Assembly (NCBI GenBank): GCA_019058015.1
Contig: JAHLWH010000095.1
Coordinates: 1-46,220, forward strand
Source: Promethearchaeota archaeon
Lineage (GTDB): Archaea; Asgardarchaeota; Lokiarchaeia; Sigyniarchaeales; SOKP01
DNA length: 46,220 bases
Direction: 5' to 3'
Made by a program: the position numbers and the translations under genes. Below the pieces are notes generated by a model. The model saw only the letters and a list, made by a program, of their open reading frames with translations. It ran no database searches and was not told where the DNA came from. This document shows positions 35,351 to 46,220 of this stretch, piece after piece (within the stretch, counting starts at the first letter, position 1; the number at the start of each line of letters is the position of its first letter).

Positions 35351-36115
35351 TTATAAAATATTTTTTTTTTCAAGAATCCAAGATTCAATGAAAAACTCCT
35401 GTTGATATGAATTTTGTTTGGGATCGAATTCACAGTGTATTTTACTTTTAGGAATCCAAACTTCAGAACCATTCCCAAATATAAGAAGGATTGCTTTATC
35501 TGTCGATTTTTTAATTCTTGCTTTTATTACTTGTTTAGAATTATTCTTTATTTTATCGTTTTGACTATTTTTCGTGTATTGTTCGATTATATTTTTTTTA
35601 TCTTCGGTATTACTATAATCATTAATATTTTCAAAAAAAGATTCACTTTCAAAAGATTCAAGAAAATCTTCAGAATTCTTAGCTGATGATTCTTTTTTCT
35701 TGTAAGTTGTATTTCCAGAAGTTGCAAATGAAATTTTTTCTTTTATTAAATGTTCAATTAATAATTTTAAAAATTCCGTTTGTGGAAATCTTAAACTTTT
35801 TGCATATTCATCAACTCTAATCCACAATAATTCATCCCTTTCATCCCAATTAAGACTTATTGAAGTTTTCTCTTCTTTAAATGAATGAAAACCACTCCAT
35901 TTTGGGAGTTTCTTATAAAGTACGCTTATAATTGTAATCATTTCTTCGATTGAGATTTTTATTGTCTTTCCTTCTCCCTTTGATGGTTTTTCCCATTCAT
36001 TATTTGCCTTTTTCTTCAGAAACTTAAGAAAGATAAATGGATCTGTTTTGGATCTACTAGATAATATCATTCCAACCTTTTGACCAAAAAAACTTTTATT
36101 GTGAATATCTGTCAT
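35351..36115 (-). CDS. putative nucleic-acid-binding protein, unknown family
   Basis: 254 residues in three parts. The N-terminal about 125 (KVGMILSSRSKTDPFIFLKF, KTIKISIEEMITIISVLYK, SISLNWDERDELLWIRVDEY) has an alternating strand-helix look similar to ssDNA-binding PUR/PC4-like folds; that is a guess. A polar, acidic and low-complexity linker (about 125-190) follows. The last about 60 (KARIKKSTDKAILLIFGNGS, EVWIPKSKIHCEFD) resemble a small OB-like beta domain with the EVWIPKS signature seen at the end of various prokaryotic proteins. It lies just downstream of the 23S gene end and upstream of 34511. The CCGACAAAA box is 78 bases before its start. Confidence 0.55.
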   Translation of the reverse strand: MTDIHNKSFFGQKVGMILSSRSKTDPFIFLKFLKKKANNEWEKPSKGEGKTIKISIEEMITIISVLYKKLPKWSGFHSFKEEKTSISLNWDERDELLWIRVDEYAKSLRFPQTEFLKLLIEHLIKEKISFATSGNTTYKKKESSAKNSEDFLESFESESFFENINDYSNTEDKKNIIEQYTKNSQNDKIKNNSKQVIKARIKKSTDKAILLIFGNGSEVWIPKSKIHCEFDPKQNSYQQEFFIESWILEKKNIL

Positions 36116-36342
36116 AAAAATTAAATCCTCAATTAATTCTTATTTTTCTTATTATAATAATGAGAAGTCCCTAAAAGATTAGTATAAAAGTTTTTTGTCG
36201 GTTGGCATTTATGATATTACTTAAAAATATTTGATGATTTCTTGAAATTTATTATTCAGAACAATTATTTTGGAATTATAATTAAATTTTTTGGAAAAAA
36301 GATAATTATTGTAATATTAAAATAGAAAATAAAAAATAAATT

Positions 36343-36372
36343 TAGGAATATATTCTTCCAATAGAATCGTCT
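36343..36372. repeat. 3' half of the 23S processing stem
   Basis: TAGGAATATATTCTTCCAA at 36343-36361 is the exact reverse complement of 39735-39753. After a 3-base break, AATCGTCT (36365-36372) pairs with 39721-39728. The long stem encloses the whole 23S gene, as in archaeal pre-rRNAs that are cut at bulge-helix-bulge sites and circularised. Confidence 0.9.
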
Positions 36373-36385
36373 TTAAACGATTTCC

Positions 36386-39679
<3,294 letters not shown>

Positions 39680-39720
39680 AGTTTGTTTTTTTTTAATTTT
39701 TTAGATATTTTTAATACCTA

Positions 39721-39753
39721 AGACGATTACCTGTTTGGAAGAATATATTCCTA
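39721..39753. repeat. 5' half of the 23S processing stem
   Basis: Partner of 36343-36372: 19 perfect pairs (39735-39753), a 6-base internal loop, then 8 more pairs (39721-39728). Together they form the stem that closes the pre-23S loop. Confidence 0.9.
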
Positions 39754-40114
39754 TGAGCACAAGATTAAGAAATATATGGAAAGCTTGGAATTAATGATTA
39801 TTAAAATTCTTAATATTCTGGAGTGTATTTCCAAATTAAATATTATTTAATTATAAAAATTTTGAATTCCTTGTGCCTAGCTTAAACATCATTTCCCGAT
39901 AAATCAAATGCCCCGAGATTTTTGATTTTCTTCCATGATATTTGTGCTAGTTATTAGGATATTGCATCCATTTTTGGGGCGAGGATGAAATAGTTTGCTC
40001 CCAATAACTTATAAATTTAATACTAACATAGTATTAAAAGATCATTGAAATTATAAATTTTATGTTTTTGATATTCTTAAAAATATAATAAATATTTATT
40101 AGGTTTTAATAATT
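39754..40114 (-). promoter_or_regulatory. promoter and long leader of the 23S gene
   Basis: Read leftward, a TATA box AAATTTATAAG lies at 40008-40018; transcription should start near 39985-39990. That leaves a leader of about 230 bases before the processing stem. The leader is locally GC-rich (CATCCTCGCCCC and TCTCGGGGCATTTG can pair through GCCCC/GGGGC), so it is probably structured. It contains AAATGATG, which looks like a C box, but no matching D box was found. The right part of the gap also holds the promoter of the DUF72 gene. No 16S or tRNA is present. Confidence 0.6.
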
Positions 40115-40975
40115 ATGGACAAAATATATGTTGGAACTTCAGGATGGGGCTACTCAGAATGGAAAGGGGTTTTTTATCCTCGTGTATTAGAACCAAATGA
40201 GTATTTATTATATTATTCTGAAATATATTATACAACTGAAATTAATACAACGTTTTATCAAATCCCCCTTCAAAAAACAATCAAGAAATGGGTTAAAAAT
40301 ACACCTGATGATTTTATTTTTTCTGCAAAAATTCCCCGAGACATCACTCATCAATTTAAGTTAAATTTAGATAAATGTTCACCTATATTAAAAAATTTTT
40401 TAGATGTTATTGAACCATTAATTGAATCAAATAAACTTTTGGCGCTTTTATTACAATTACCTCCTTCATTTAACAAAGAAGATAATTTTAAAGATTTAAA
40501 AGATTTTATTGAGTATTGGGATCGTTCAGAAAAGTATGAACGAGTAATCGAATTTAGACATAAATCTTGGATGGATGATGAAATTTTTTCATTTTTAAAA
40601 GAAAATCAAATAACATATTGCGGGGTGATAGAACCACTTTTACCTCCTAGAATGGACATAACAAATAAAAATTTGTTTTATATTAGATTTCATGGATATG
40701 GGACTAAACCATGGTTTAATTATAATTTTTCGAATGCAGAAATTGAAAAATGGGCTAAAGAAATTAAGAAATTAGATGGAAAAGTTAAGCAAATTGGTAT
40801 TTATTTTAATAACCATTTTTCAGGATATGCAGCGAAAAATTCATTAGTTTTTATGAAGGAGCTGAAAATTACTCCCAGAAATCCCCCTGGGAGTATTAAA
40901 TTGACTAAAATTAAAAAAAAATCTGGAGCTATTCCTAAAAGTCAAACAGAATTAGAAAAATTTTTTAAAAAATAA
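40115..40975 (+). CDS. DUF72 (YecE-like) protein
   Basis: 286-residue TIM-barrel protein of the DUF72 family. Family marks: start YVGTSGWGYSEWKGVFYP, TTEINTTFYQIP, FIFSAKIPRDITH, LALLLQLPPSF, VIEFRHKSWMDDE and the late FYIRFHGYG segment. The C-terminal IGIYFNNHFSGYAAKNSL matches the N-N-H/D motif near the end. The biochemical activity is not established for the family; metal or nucleic-acid chemistry has been suggested. It precedes panE by 28 bases on the same strand, so co-transcription is possible. Confidence 0.92.
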   Translation: MDKIYVGTSGWGYSEWKGVFYPRVLEPNEYLLYYSEIYYTTEINTTFYQIPLQKTIKKWVKNTPDDFIFSAKIPRDITHQFKLNLDKCSPILKNFLDVIEPLIESNKLLALLLQLPPSFNKEDNFKDLKDFIEYWDRSEKYERVIEFRHKSWMDDEIFSFLKENQITYCGVIEPLLPPRMDITNKNLFYIRFHGYGTKPWFNYNFSNAEIEKWAKEIKKLDGKVKQIGIYFNNHFSGYAAKNSLVFMKELKITPRNPPGSIKLTKIKKKSGAIPKSQTELEKFFKK

Positions 40976-41003
40976 ATTATTAAAGTTGGAAAGACTGTTT
41001 TTC

Positions 41004-42011
41004 ATGGTAAATAGTATTAATATTGGAATTATTGGAGCTGGAGCAATTGGATGTCTTTTTGGGGGGAATATTTCTAAAGTAAAATATAATAATCTCACAA
41101 TAAACGTGTTTTTATATACACGAGAAAGACACAAAAAAGCGATTAGAGATCATGGTTTAATACTTGAACAAGGCGGTAAAAAAGAGAACCTATTAAACCT
41201 AAATGTTTTTACTGAACCAAAATATCCAAATCGTCCAAATATTAATGATAAATTTCCATTTCAGTACCTCTTTTTAACAACTAAAGCTTATGATCTTGAA
41301 TCTGCAATAGATGAATATTGTGAGCTTATAAAAAATTCCAAATATTTTATAATACTTCAAAATGGTATAGGAAACGTTGAAATAGTTAAAAAAAAGTTTT
41401 CCCATCTTAAAATTTTGAGGGCTGTCACAAGTAATGGTGCATTAATGGAAAGAGATGGTTATGTAATTCGTACGGGGGAAGGTATCACCAAAATTGGTTT
41501 TATAAAAACAGAGAATTCGGAAAAAGAAACGGTTAAAATAAATAAAGAAGATAAGAAAAGTCTTGAAACCTTGAAAACAATTTTAAATTTAGCTAATTTA
41601 GAAACAGAAACTGTTGATAATATAGAAAGTGTCTGTTGGGAAAAGATTTTTATCAATGTTGGAATTAATTCATTTGGAGCTTTAACTGGTTTAAGAAATG
41701 GAGACTTGCTTGAAATTAAAGGGTTAAGGGATATTATGGAACAAGCCGTTATAGAAGCAGTGAAAGTCGCTAAGAAAAAGGGAATTGAGCTTGAGGCAAA
41801 AAATTATGTTAAAATTATGTTAGAGGTTGCTAAAAAAACTGCAATGAATAAAAATTCTATGCTTCAGGATATTTTAAGTGGTAAGAATAAAACTGAAATC
41901 TCTTTTATTAATGAAAAAATTGTATCTTATGGAAAGCAATTGGGTGTAGATGTTAGTATTAATGAAGTTGTATCATATTTAATTCATGGATTAGAAAAAG
42001 CTAATGACTAA
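41004..42011 (+). CDS. panE: 2-dehydropantoate 2-reductase (ketopantoate reductase)
   Basis: Reduces ketopantoate to pantoate with NAD(P)H in coenzyme A synthesis. The N-terminal Rossmann motif is IGIIGAGAIGCLFG. Family pieces follow: LFLTTKAYDLESAI, ILQNGIGNVE, RAVTSNGALM, CWEKIFINVGINSFGALTGL with the catalytic Lys in WEK, and the C-terminal SMLQDILSGKNKTEI. I start at ATG 41004 (MVNSINIGIIGAG); TTG 40986 in the same frame adds six residues that the family lacks. Pantoate kinase and phosphopantothenate synthetase lie within 4 kb, so the archaeal pathway is nearly clustered. The length is slightly above the usual 300-310. Confidence 0.93.
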   Translation: MVNSINIGIIGAGAIGCLFGGNISKVKYNNLTINVFLYTRERHKKAIRDHGLILEQGGKKENLLNLNVFTEPKYPNRPNINDKFPFQYLFLTTKAYDLESAIDEYCELIKNSKYFIILQNGIGNVEIVKKKFSHLKILRAVTSNGALMERDGYVIRTGEGITKIGFIKTENSEKETVKINKEDKKSLETLKTILNLANLETETVDNIESVCWEKIFINVGINSFGALTGLRNGDLLEIKGLRDIMEQAVIEAVKVAKKKGIELEAKNYVKIMLEVAKKTAMNKNSMLQDILSGKNKTEISFINEKIVSYGKQLGVDVSINEVVSYLIHGLEKAND

Positions 42012-42019
42012 ATATTAAT

Positions 42020-42568
42020 TTATTCTTCAATTAAATCTGCTTGAAGGGCCATAAGGTATGCGTTTTCCCCATCTTTGTAATAATTTTTTAATATTTTTTG
42101 TTTTTCAAAATGCAATTTATTCTGATAAAGATTTATGGCTTTAAAGTTAGATAATCTCACTTCAAGAACAAATTCTTGAACATTAAATTTTTTTACTTGA
42201 AGTAAACTTTTTGCTAATAATATCGTTCCGACTCCTCTTCCTTGAAATTTTTTGTCAACTGCTATAGAAACTAAATGACCTTTACTTACAACCTTAAGCC
42301 CAAAATTAGAAATTCCCTTTTCAATACGCCACATAATATATCCTATGATTTTATTTATCTCTCCTTTTAACATAGCTACTAAAAAGGAATTCGAAAATGA
42401 GTCTAAAATACTTTTATAGAAAAAATAAGGATAATTTTCAGGTAATGTCTCCTTATTTATTTTTTCTACTTGATGTATATCATTTATTTGACATGGAACT
42501 ACTTTAAAGAAGTTATCTTCTTTATCGTGATATAATGTGTGTAAATAAAATTTATTATCAATAACCAT
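42020..42568 (-). CDS. rimI: GNAT N-acetyltransferase, RimI-like
   Basis: 182-residue acetyltransferase of the RimI/Ard1 type that acetylates protein N-termini. The acceptor part is INKETLPENYPYFFYKSIL, typical of archaeal Ard1 homologues. The acetyl-CoA loop is VSIAVDKKFQGRGVGTILLA (Q/R-x-x-G-x-G/A), and the end has ALNLYQK-like AINLYQNKLHFEKQKILKNY plus YYKDGENAYLM. It is convergent with panE (8 bases) and on the same strand as phosphopantothenate synthetase, 86 bases downstream of it. Confidence 0.9.
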   Translation of the reverse strand: MVIDNKFYLHTLYHDKEDNFFKVVPCQINDIHQVEKINKETLPENYPYFFYKSILDSFSNSFLVAMLKGEINKIIGYIMWRIEKGISNFGLKVVSKGHLVSIAVDKKFQGRGVGTILLAKSLLQVKKFNVQEFVLEVRLSNFKAINLYQNKLHFEKQKILKNYYKDGENAYLMALQADLIEE

Positions 42569-42654
42569 ATTCTTAATATATTTAAAGATTTACTAGATAT
42601 AAAATTTTTTTTAAATTTAAATAATGATTTTTTTTTTATTTACATAATATTAGG

Positions 42655-43458
42655 CTAAGATTCTAATATTTTAAAAGCATCTTCTTTTTGTGTTTCTATA
42701 TATTCTTTTATTAAATTTAACATAGTGTAAATATTTTTTTTATTATTAAATTTCAATATTATTTCATTTAATCTTTTTTTGGTATCCTCCTTTAATTTCT
42801 TGGCGATCTCAATCATTTTAGGTACTACTCGGATTATGTTATCTACAATGGTAATATCAGCATTAATGGATGTTCGACTTAATGGATTAAGATCAACTGC
42901 AATCACTTTTTTTCCTAATTTCTTCAATGCTTCTGTTCTATCACCATCTTCCAAGGGAACAAATACCACATCTGCTATTTTTATTCCATTAGGGGCAACT
43001 CTTCTACGATTACTGGTCAATTCTTCGATCTCAACCATTTCTATTTCGTTTATTCCTAAAATTTCTTCTGCACCTGCCTTTACTAACATATTTTTAATCG
43101 CTTCAACTCGTCCTTCTTTTCTATAAAATAAATTTATTTCTAATTTAGAATTGAGTATTTTTGATAATTTAACTAATTCTTTAGAAATCAAGGCTGCTGT
43201 ATTTCCATTCACACTTATAATTGGATGTTTAGCAAGCATTAACATAGCTACAGCAGCATTCATTGCTTTTATCGCCGGTGGATTTGTTTTTTCTCCAAGA
43301 ATGTAATCAAAAGCTTCACCTCTACCATGAGCAATTAATCCTGCTTCTGCAACTACTAAATTTTTCATTCCTATTATTAATTTGTGTCTTTCTCTAAGAG
43401 ATTTTGCACGAGGATGTGAGTCTGGGATGAGGTCAATATTTTCATTTGGTTGGTTCAT
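42655..43458 (-). CDS. 4-phosphopantoate--beta-alanine ligase
   Basis: Archaeal phosphopantothenate synthetase (PPS): joins 4-phosphopantoate and beta-alanine with ATP, replacing the bacterial PanC route. 267 residues, matching the COG1701 family. Typical parts: IPDSHPRAKSLRERHKLIIG, AEAGLIAHGRGEAFDYILGE, HPIISVNGNTAAL, FYRKEGRVEAIKN, PNGIKIADVVFVPLEDGDRT and VIAVDLNPLSRTS. Residues in these loops bind ATP and the substrate. It is divergent from aRF1 (66 bases). It works directly after pantoate kinase, encoded 1.4 kb away. Confidence 0.94.
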   Translation of the reverse strand: MNQPNENIDLIPDSHPRAKSLRERHKLIIGMKNLVVAEAGLIAHGRGEAFDYILGEKTNPPAIKAMNAAVAMLMLAKHPIISVNGNTAALISKELVKLSKILNSKLEINLFYRKEGRVEAIKNMLVKAGAEEILGINEIEMVEIEELTSNRRRVAPNGIKIADVVFVPLEDGDRTEALKKLGKKVIAVDLNPLSRTSINADITIVDNIIRVVPKMIEIAKKLKEDTKKRLNEIILKFNNKKNIYTMLNLIKEYIETQKEDAFKILES

Positions 43459-43524
43459 CTTAAATATAATAAAATATAAAAAAATATTAATTTTATTACA
43501 GATTTTTTTTAGTAAGGTAATTAA

Positions 43525-44796
43525 ATGTCAGAAAGATCAATAAAGAGTCAAGACTTAAAAAAATTTAAGACAAAAAAATTATTAGATTTTTTGCGTAAAA
43601 AGAAAGGATTTCATACTGAATTAATTAGTTTATATATTCCTCACGATAAAAAACTTTCTGATGTTACTAATTATCTTAAAAATGAGGTTGCTGAAAGTCA
43701 AAATATCAAGTCAAAATTAACTCGAAAGAATGTTTTGGATAGCATTGCAAGTTTACAAGGGCAGTTAAAAAATTTTAAAGAAATTCCTGAAAATGGATTA
43801 ATAATATTTTCTGGAGCAATACCACAAGGAAATGCTCCAGGTACGGAAAAAAATGAAATTTATATATTAGAACCTCCTGAAAAAGTTACAATCTTCAAGT
43901 ATCATTGTGCTAGTGAATTTTTTTTAGAACCATTAGAATATATGCTAGAGGAACATGATGTATATGGTTTGATTGTTATAGATAGAGGGGAGGCAGCCGT
44001 TGGATATTTGAAAGGAAGTTATGTGAAGATAATAAAGGATTTTACCTCTGGAACGCATAGTAAACATAGAGCTGGAGGTCAATCATCGGTAAGATTCTCT
44101 CGGCTTATAGAAGAAGGAAAAATAAGATTTATTAGACGCATTGCTAGTTATTGCAACGAAGTTTTTTTAAATATAGATGAATTAAAAGGGATCTTTATAG
44201 GTGGTCCAGGTTTTACAAAAAATGAATTTGTAAAGGATGGGAGTTTAGATTATCGACTAAGAGAAAAAATCATAAATACCGTAGATCTCGGCTATGGTGG
44301 TAAGGAAGGAATAAGACCTTTAGTTTTAAAAATAAAAGATGATATTAAAAATGTAAAATATATACGCGAAAAAGAAATTGTTCAAAAATTTTTAGGGGAA
44401 TTAGCAAGAGAAACAGGTAAGGCAGTTTATGGTAAAGAGGAAATTAGAAAAGCTTTAAATTATGGAGCGTTAGAATATTTAATATTCTCAGAGGATTTAG
44501 ATCTTATTGTTGTAAAAATTGAATGCAAGGCATGTAAATATTCAGAAACAAGAACTGTGAAATTAGAAGAGTTAGTAAAAGTAAGGGAAGAAATTCAAAA
44601 TACATCATGTCCAAAATGCCAATCTAGTTTGTTTAATATTACTAAAGAAGAATCATTAATAGAAGAATTAGGCGAATTGGCTGAGGTTTCGGGAACAAAT
44701 ATTGAAATTATTTCGACAAACACAGAAGATGGAGAGATGGTTCTACACACTTTTGGTGGAGTTGTAGGAATATTAAGATTTATAATTGATTTTTAA
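43525..44796 (+). CDS. prf1: peptide chain release factor aRF1
   Basis: Archaeal/eukaryotic-type class I release factor that reads all three stop codons and frees the finished chain. 423 residues. Domain 1 has the stop-reading NIKS loop at 60-63 and the YxCxxxF motif as YHCASEF near 126. Domain 2 has the catalytic GGQ at 184-186 in HRAGGQSSVRFSRL. Domain 3 contains a zinc-finger-like part (CKACKYSET, CPKCQSS). The last residues FGGVVGILRF match the family end. The family length is 410-430. It is alone on its strand and convergent with pantoate kinase. Confidence 0.97.
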   Translation: MSERSIKSQDLKKFKTKKLLDFLRKKKGFHTELISLYIPHDKKLSDVTNYLKNEVAESQNIKSKLTRKNVLDSIASLQGQLKNFKEIPENGLIIFSGAIPQGNAPGTEKNEIYILEPPEKVTIFKYHCASEFFLEPLEYMLEEHDVYGLIVIDRGEAAVGYLKGSYVKIIKDFTSGTHSKHRAGGQSSVRFSRLIEEGKIRFIRRIASYCNEVFLNIDELKGIFIGGPGFTKNEFVKDGSLDYRLREKIINTVDLGYGGKEGIRPLVLKIKDDIKNVKYIREKEIVQKFLGELARETGKAVYGKEEIRKALNYGALEYLIFSEDLDLIVVKIECKACKYSETRTVKLEELVKVREEIQNTSCPKCQSSLFNITKEESLIEELGELAEVSGTNIEIISTNTEDGEMVLHTFGGVVGILRFIIDF

Positions 44797-44826
44797 AAAT
44801 ATAATTTTTAAGTCAAATTACAGTAA

Positions 44827-45786
44827 TTACTGATTTAAAATTATCGGTCCACTAGGACATATTTCTAAATCGAAAATTTTAACTTGTGGTTTGTAGGATT
44901 CATATATCTCAACAACATCATTAACTCTTTCAGAATCACATAAAGCAAATATTGATTTTCCTAATTGATTCATACTTGCTTTCACATTTGTCAGCTTATT
45001 GAGAGAATTCATTAAATTCTGACATTCTGAAAGATTTAGACGGTTTAAGAGGTTTGTTTGTTTTACAAAATTAATAGATTCATCCAAAAAAATAAAAATA
45101 TCGGGAGATTTTAATATCCCTTTCATGGCTTTTTTTCCGGCATCTTTTATTTTTAAGCTTAATAAGGGATCTGATAAAATTGATTTTGTCTGTATTTCGC
45201 CAAATGTACCAGAAATTATCTTTAAGTTTTGGGGATAGGGAATTTTTTCTACAAAAAATGGATATCCAGGCTTTAAAATTATACTAAGTCCTCCATGCCA
45301 TAGACCTGCTACAGTACCTAATCCTGTCTTATTCTCTACTTCTGCAATATGGGCAATTTTTCCAAGTTCATCATAGGGAAAATTTAAATCCATAAGAAAA
45401 TTAATCCCTAATGCTGTACCAATAGCTCCTGAACCACTTGCCCCATAACCACAGCCAACAGGAAGATCAAAGTTATGATCGATTCTCATTTTCACTTTTT
45501 TCTTAAAAAATTCCTTTAGGTATAAGAAGATATAGTTTGTAGTCTTTGCATTCTTAGTTTGTTCTTGTCCATTAATGAAAATCTGAACTTTATTCTCCTT
45601 AGAAGTTTCAATATCTTGGATTGAGATTTTTGTATATCCAAATGCTGTAATACAAAAACCCGCTCCTCGAGAACCAATTTTTTCTGGGTTTCCAATTTTG
45701 ATTCCATTAATTTCATCAACGATTTGAAAGAAACCAGAAATTCTGTGAGGTACTTTTATTAAAATTTCAGAACTATTTAATGACAT
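44827..45786 (-). CDS. pantoate kinase (GHMP family)
   Basis: Archaeal pantoate kinase (PoK): phosphorylates pantoate to 4-phosphopantoate before beta-alanine is added. 319 residues. Marks of the PoK branch: KVPHRISGFFQIVD at the start, GSRGAGFCI, the GHMP ATP loop LPVGCGYGASGSGAIGTALG, and AEVENKTGLGTVAGLWHGGL. The last about 100 residues form the C-terminal GHMP domain. ATG 45786 gives MSLNSSEILIKVPHRISG. The UMP kinase gene starts divergently 74 bases away. With panE and PPS it gives three steps from ketopantoate to phosphopantothenate. Confidence 0.93.
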   Translation of the reverse strand: MSLNSSEILIKVPHRISGFFQIVDEINGIKIGNPEKIGSRGAGFCITAFGYTKISIQDIETSKENKVQIFINGQEQTKNAKTTNYIFLYLKEFFKKKVKMRIDHNFDLPVGCGYGASGSGAIGTALGINFLMDLNFPYDELGKIAHIAEVENKTGLGTVAGLWHGGLSIILKPGYPFFVEKIPYPQNLKIISGTFGEIQTKSILSDPLLSLKIKDAGKKAMKGILKSPDIFIFLDESINFVKQTNLLNRLNLSECQNLMNSLNKLTNVKASMNQLGKSIFALCDSERVNDVVEIYESYKPQVKIFDLEICPSGPIILNQ

Positions 45787-45860
45787 AGAAAGCTTTTTTT
45801 GTATATTAATTAAATATTATTACAAGGTTTTAATAATCTAAATAAGTTATTGTGAAATTT

Positions 45861-46220
45861 ATGTCTCTTAAAAGAGTTATAAAATTTGGAGGATCCCTTT
45901 TATTTGAAGGAGAGAAGATTAATTCGATTAAAATCAAAAAATTTTGTGAATTAATTAAACCTAGAGAGGGCATTTTGGCCATTGTCTGCGGGGGGGGAAT
46001 TATAGCTAGAAAATATATTCAAACACTCAGGGAATTTGGCGTAAATGAATCGAAATGTGATATGATGGGTATTTATATATCAAGGTTAAATGCTAGATTG
46101 ATAATTGAAGGACTGGGAAATGCATCTTTTCCTATAGTATTAGAAACTATAGAAGATTTGGCAAAAAATAAGTTATTTAAAAAAATTTTAGTGCTTGGTG
46201 GATTACAACCGGGTCAATCT
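45861..46220 (+). CDS. UMP kinase-like amino-acid-kinase-fold protein (5' part)
   Basis: The first 120 codons of a gene that runs off the window. The start is MSLKRVIKFGGSLLFEGEK, the G-G-S loop of amino-acid-kinase-fold enzymes. Next come VCGGGIIARKYIQTLREFG, DMMGIYISRLNARLIIEGLG and LVLGGLQPGQS, all close to archaeal UMP kinase (PyrH), which makes UDP from UMP. Related acetylglutamate or fosfomycin-type kinases differ at the I-x-x-S/T-R-x-N-A site. ATG 45861 is chosen; GTG 45852 is possible. The 3' part lies outside the window. Confidence 0.85.
   Translation, partial: MSLKRVIKFGGSLLFEGEKINSIKIKKFCELIKPREGILAIVCGGGIIARKYIQTLREFGVNESKCDMMGIYISRLNARLIIEGLGNASFPIVLETIEDLAKNKLFKKILVLGGLQPGQS

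Noticed and set aside
39860..39990. C/D-box RNA in the 23S leader
   Set aside because: An AUGAUG-like C box is present but no CUGA D box or paired ends were found.

Overview
The window is about 46 kb of very AT-rich archaeal DNA, most likely from an Asgard archaeon of the Lokiarchaeia type. The archaeal calls are firm: both subunits of DNA polymerase D, Orc1/Cdc6, RpoB and RpoH, TFE, an MBF1-type regulator, the PAN ATPase, NAC with a UBA domain, Cbf5, aRF1, CDP-archaeol synthase, and the archaeal pantoate kinase and phosphopantothenate synthetase. The Asgard placement is inferred from a Rab/Ras-like small GTPase fused behind a Roadblock/LC7 domain, a 23S rRNA gene with no 16S or 5S gene beside it, and unsplit rpoB. 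Two glycyl-radical enzymes (anaerobic ribonucleotide reductase and a PFL/dehydratase-type enzyme) point to a strict anaerobe.

Layout. Bases 1-3570 are a decayed accessory zone: an aldo/keto reductase with an N-terminal frameshift, an F420-type luciferase-like oxidoreductase with an in-frame TAG and no start, and a TIR/deoxyribosyltransferase-like gene with a frameshift and a stop. Bases 4091-7523 hold nrdD, a cupin and a small membrane protein. Bases 7595-11190 hold protein quality control and basal transcription genes (NAC, a PUA protein, PAN, MBF1, TFE). Bases 11435-14007 hold an unknown protein, two small membrane proteins and a TrmJ-like RNA methyltransferase. Bases 14139-19513 are a reverse-strand run, cbf5 - methyltransferase - rpoH - rpoB, that closes with a strong hairpin plus U-tract. 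rpoA1/rpoA2 do not follow rpoB.

Bases 19599-22308 hold three tRNA genes (Lys-TTT, Thr-CGT, Leu-GAG), thiL and the Roadblock-GTPase fusion. The Thr and Leu tRNAs each appear to carry a 25-nt intron at a non-canonical place. A glycyl-radical enzyme of unknown substrate follows. Bases 24970-33106 form a replication island: PolD large and small subunits in divergent orientation, a DUF2240-like protein with a SWIM-like zinc motif, Orc1/Cdc6, and a 452-base AT-rich gap with paired inverted ORB-like sites, which I read as a candidate replication origin.

Bases 33107-36115 hold CDP-archaeol synthase and three poorly known genes. Bases 36343-39753 are the reverse-strand 23S rRNA gene, bounded by a 19-bp perfect processing stem, with its own TATA box near 40010. 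Bases 40115-46220 hold DUF72, ketopantoate reductase, RimI, phosphopantothenate synthetase, aRF1, pantoate kinase and the start of a UMP kinase. Three of these genes cover the archaeal pantoate-to-phosphopantothenate branch of CoA synthesis.

Most genes are single or in short operons, separated by AT-rich gaps with TATA-like boxes and few clear Shine-Dalgarno sites. Nothing could be searched or computed here; family calls come from motifs read by eye.
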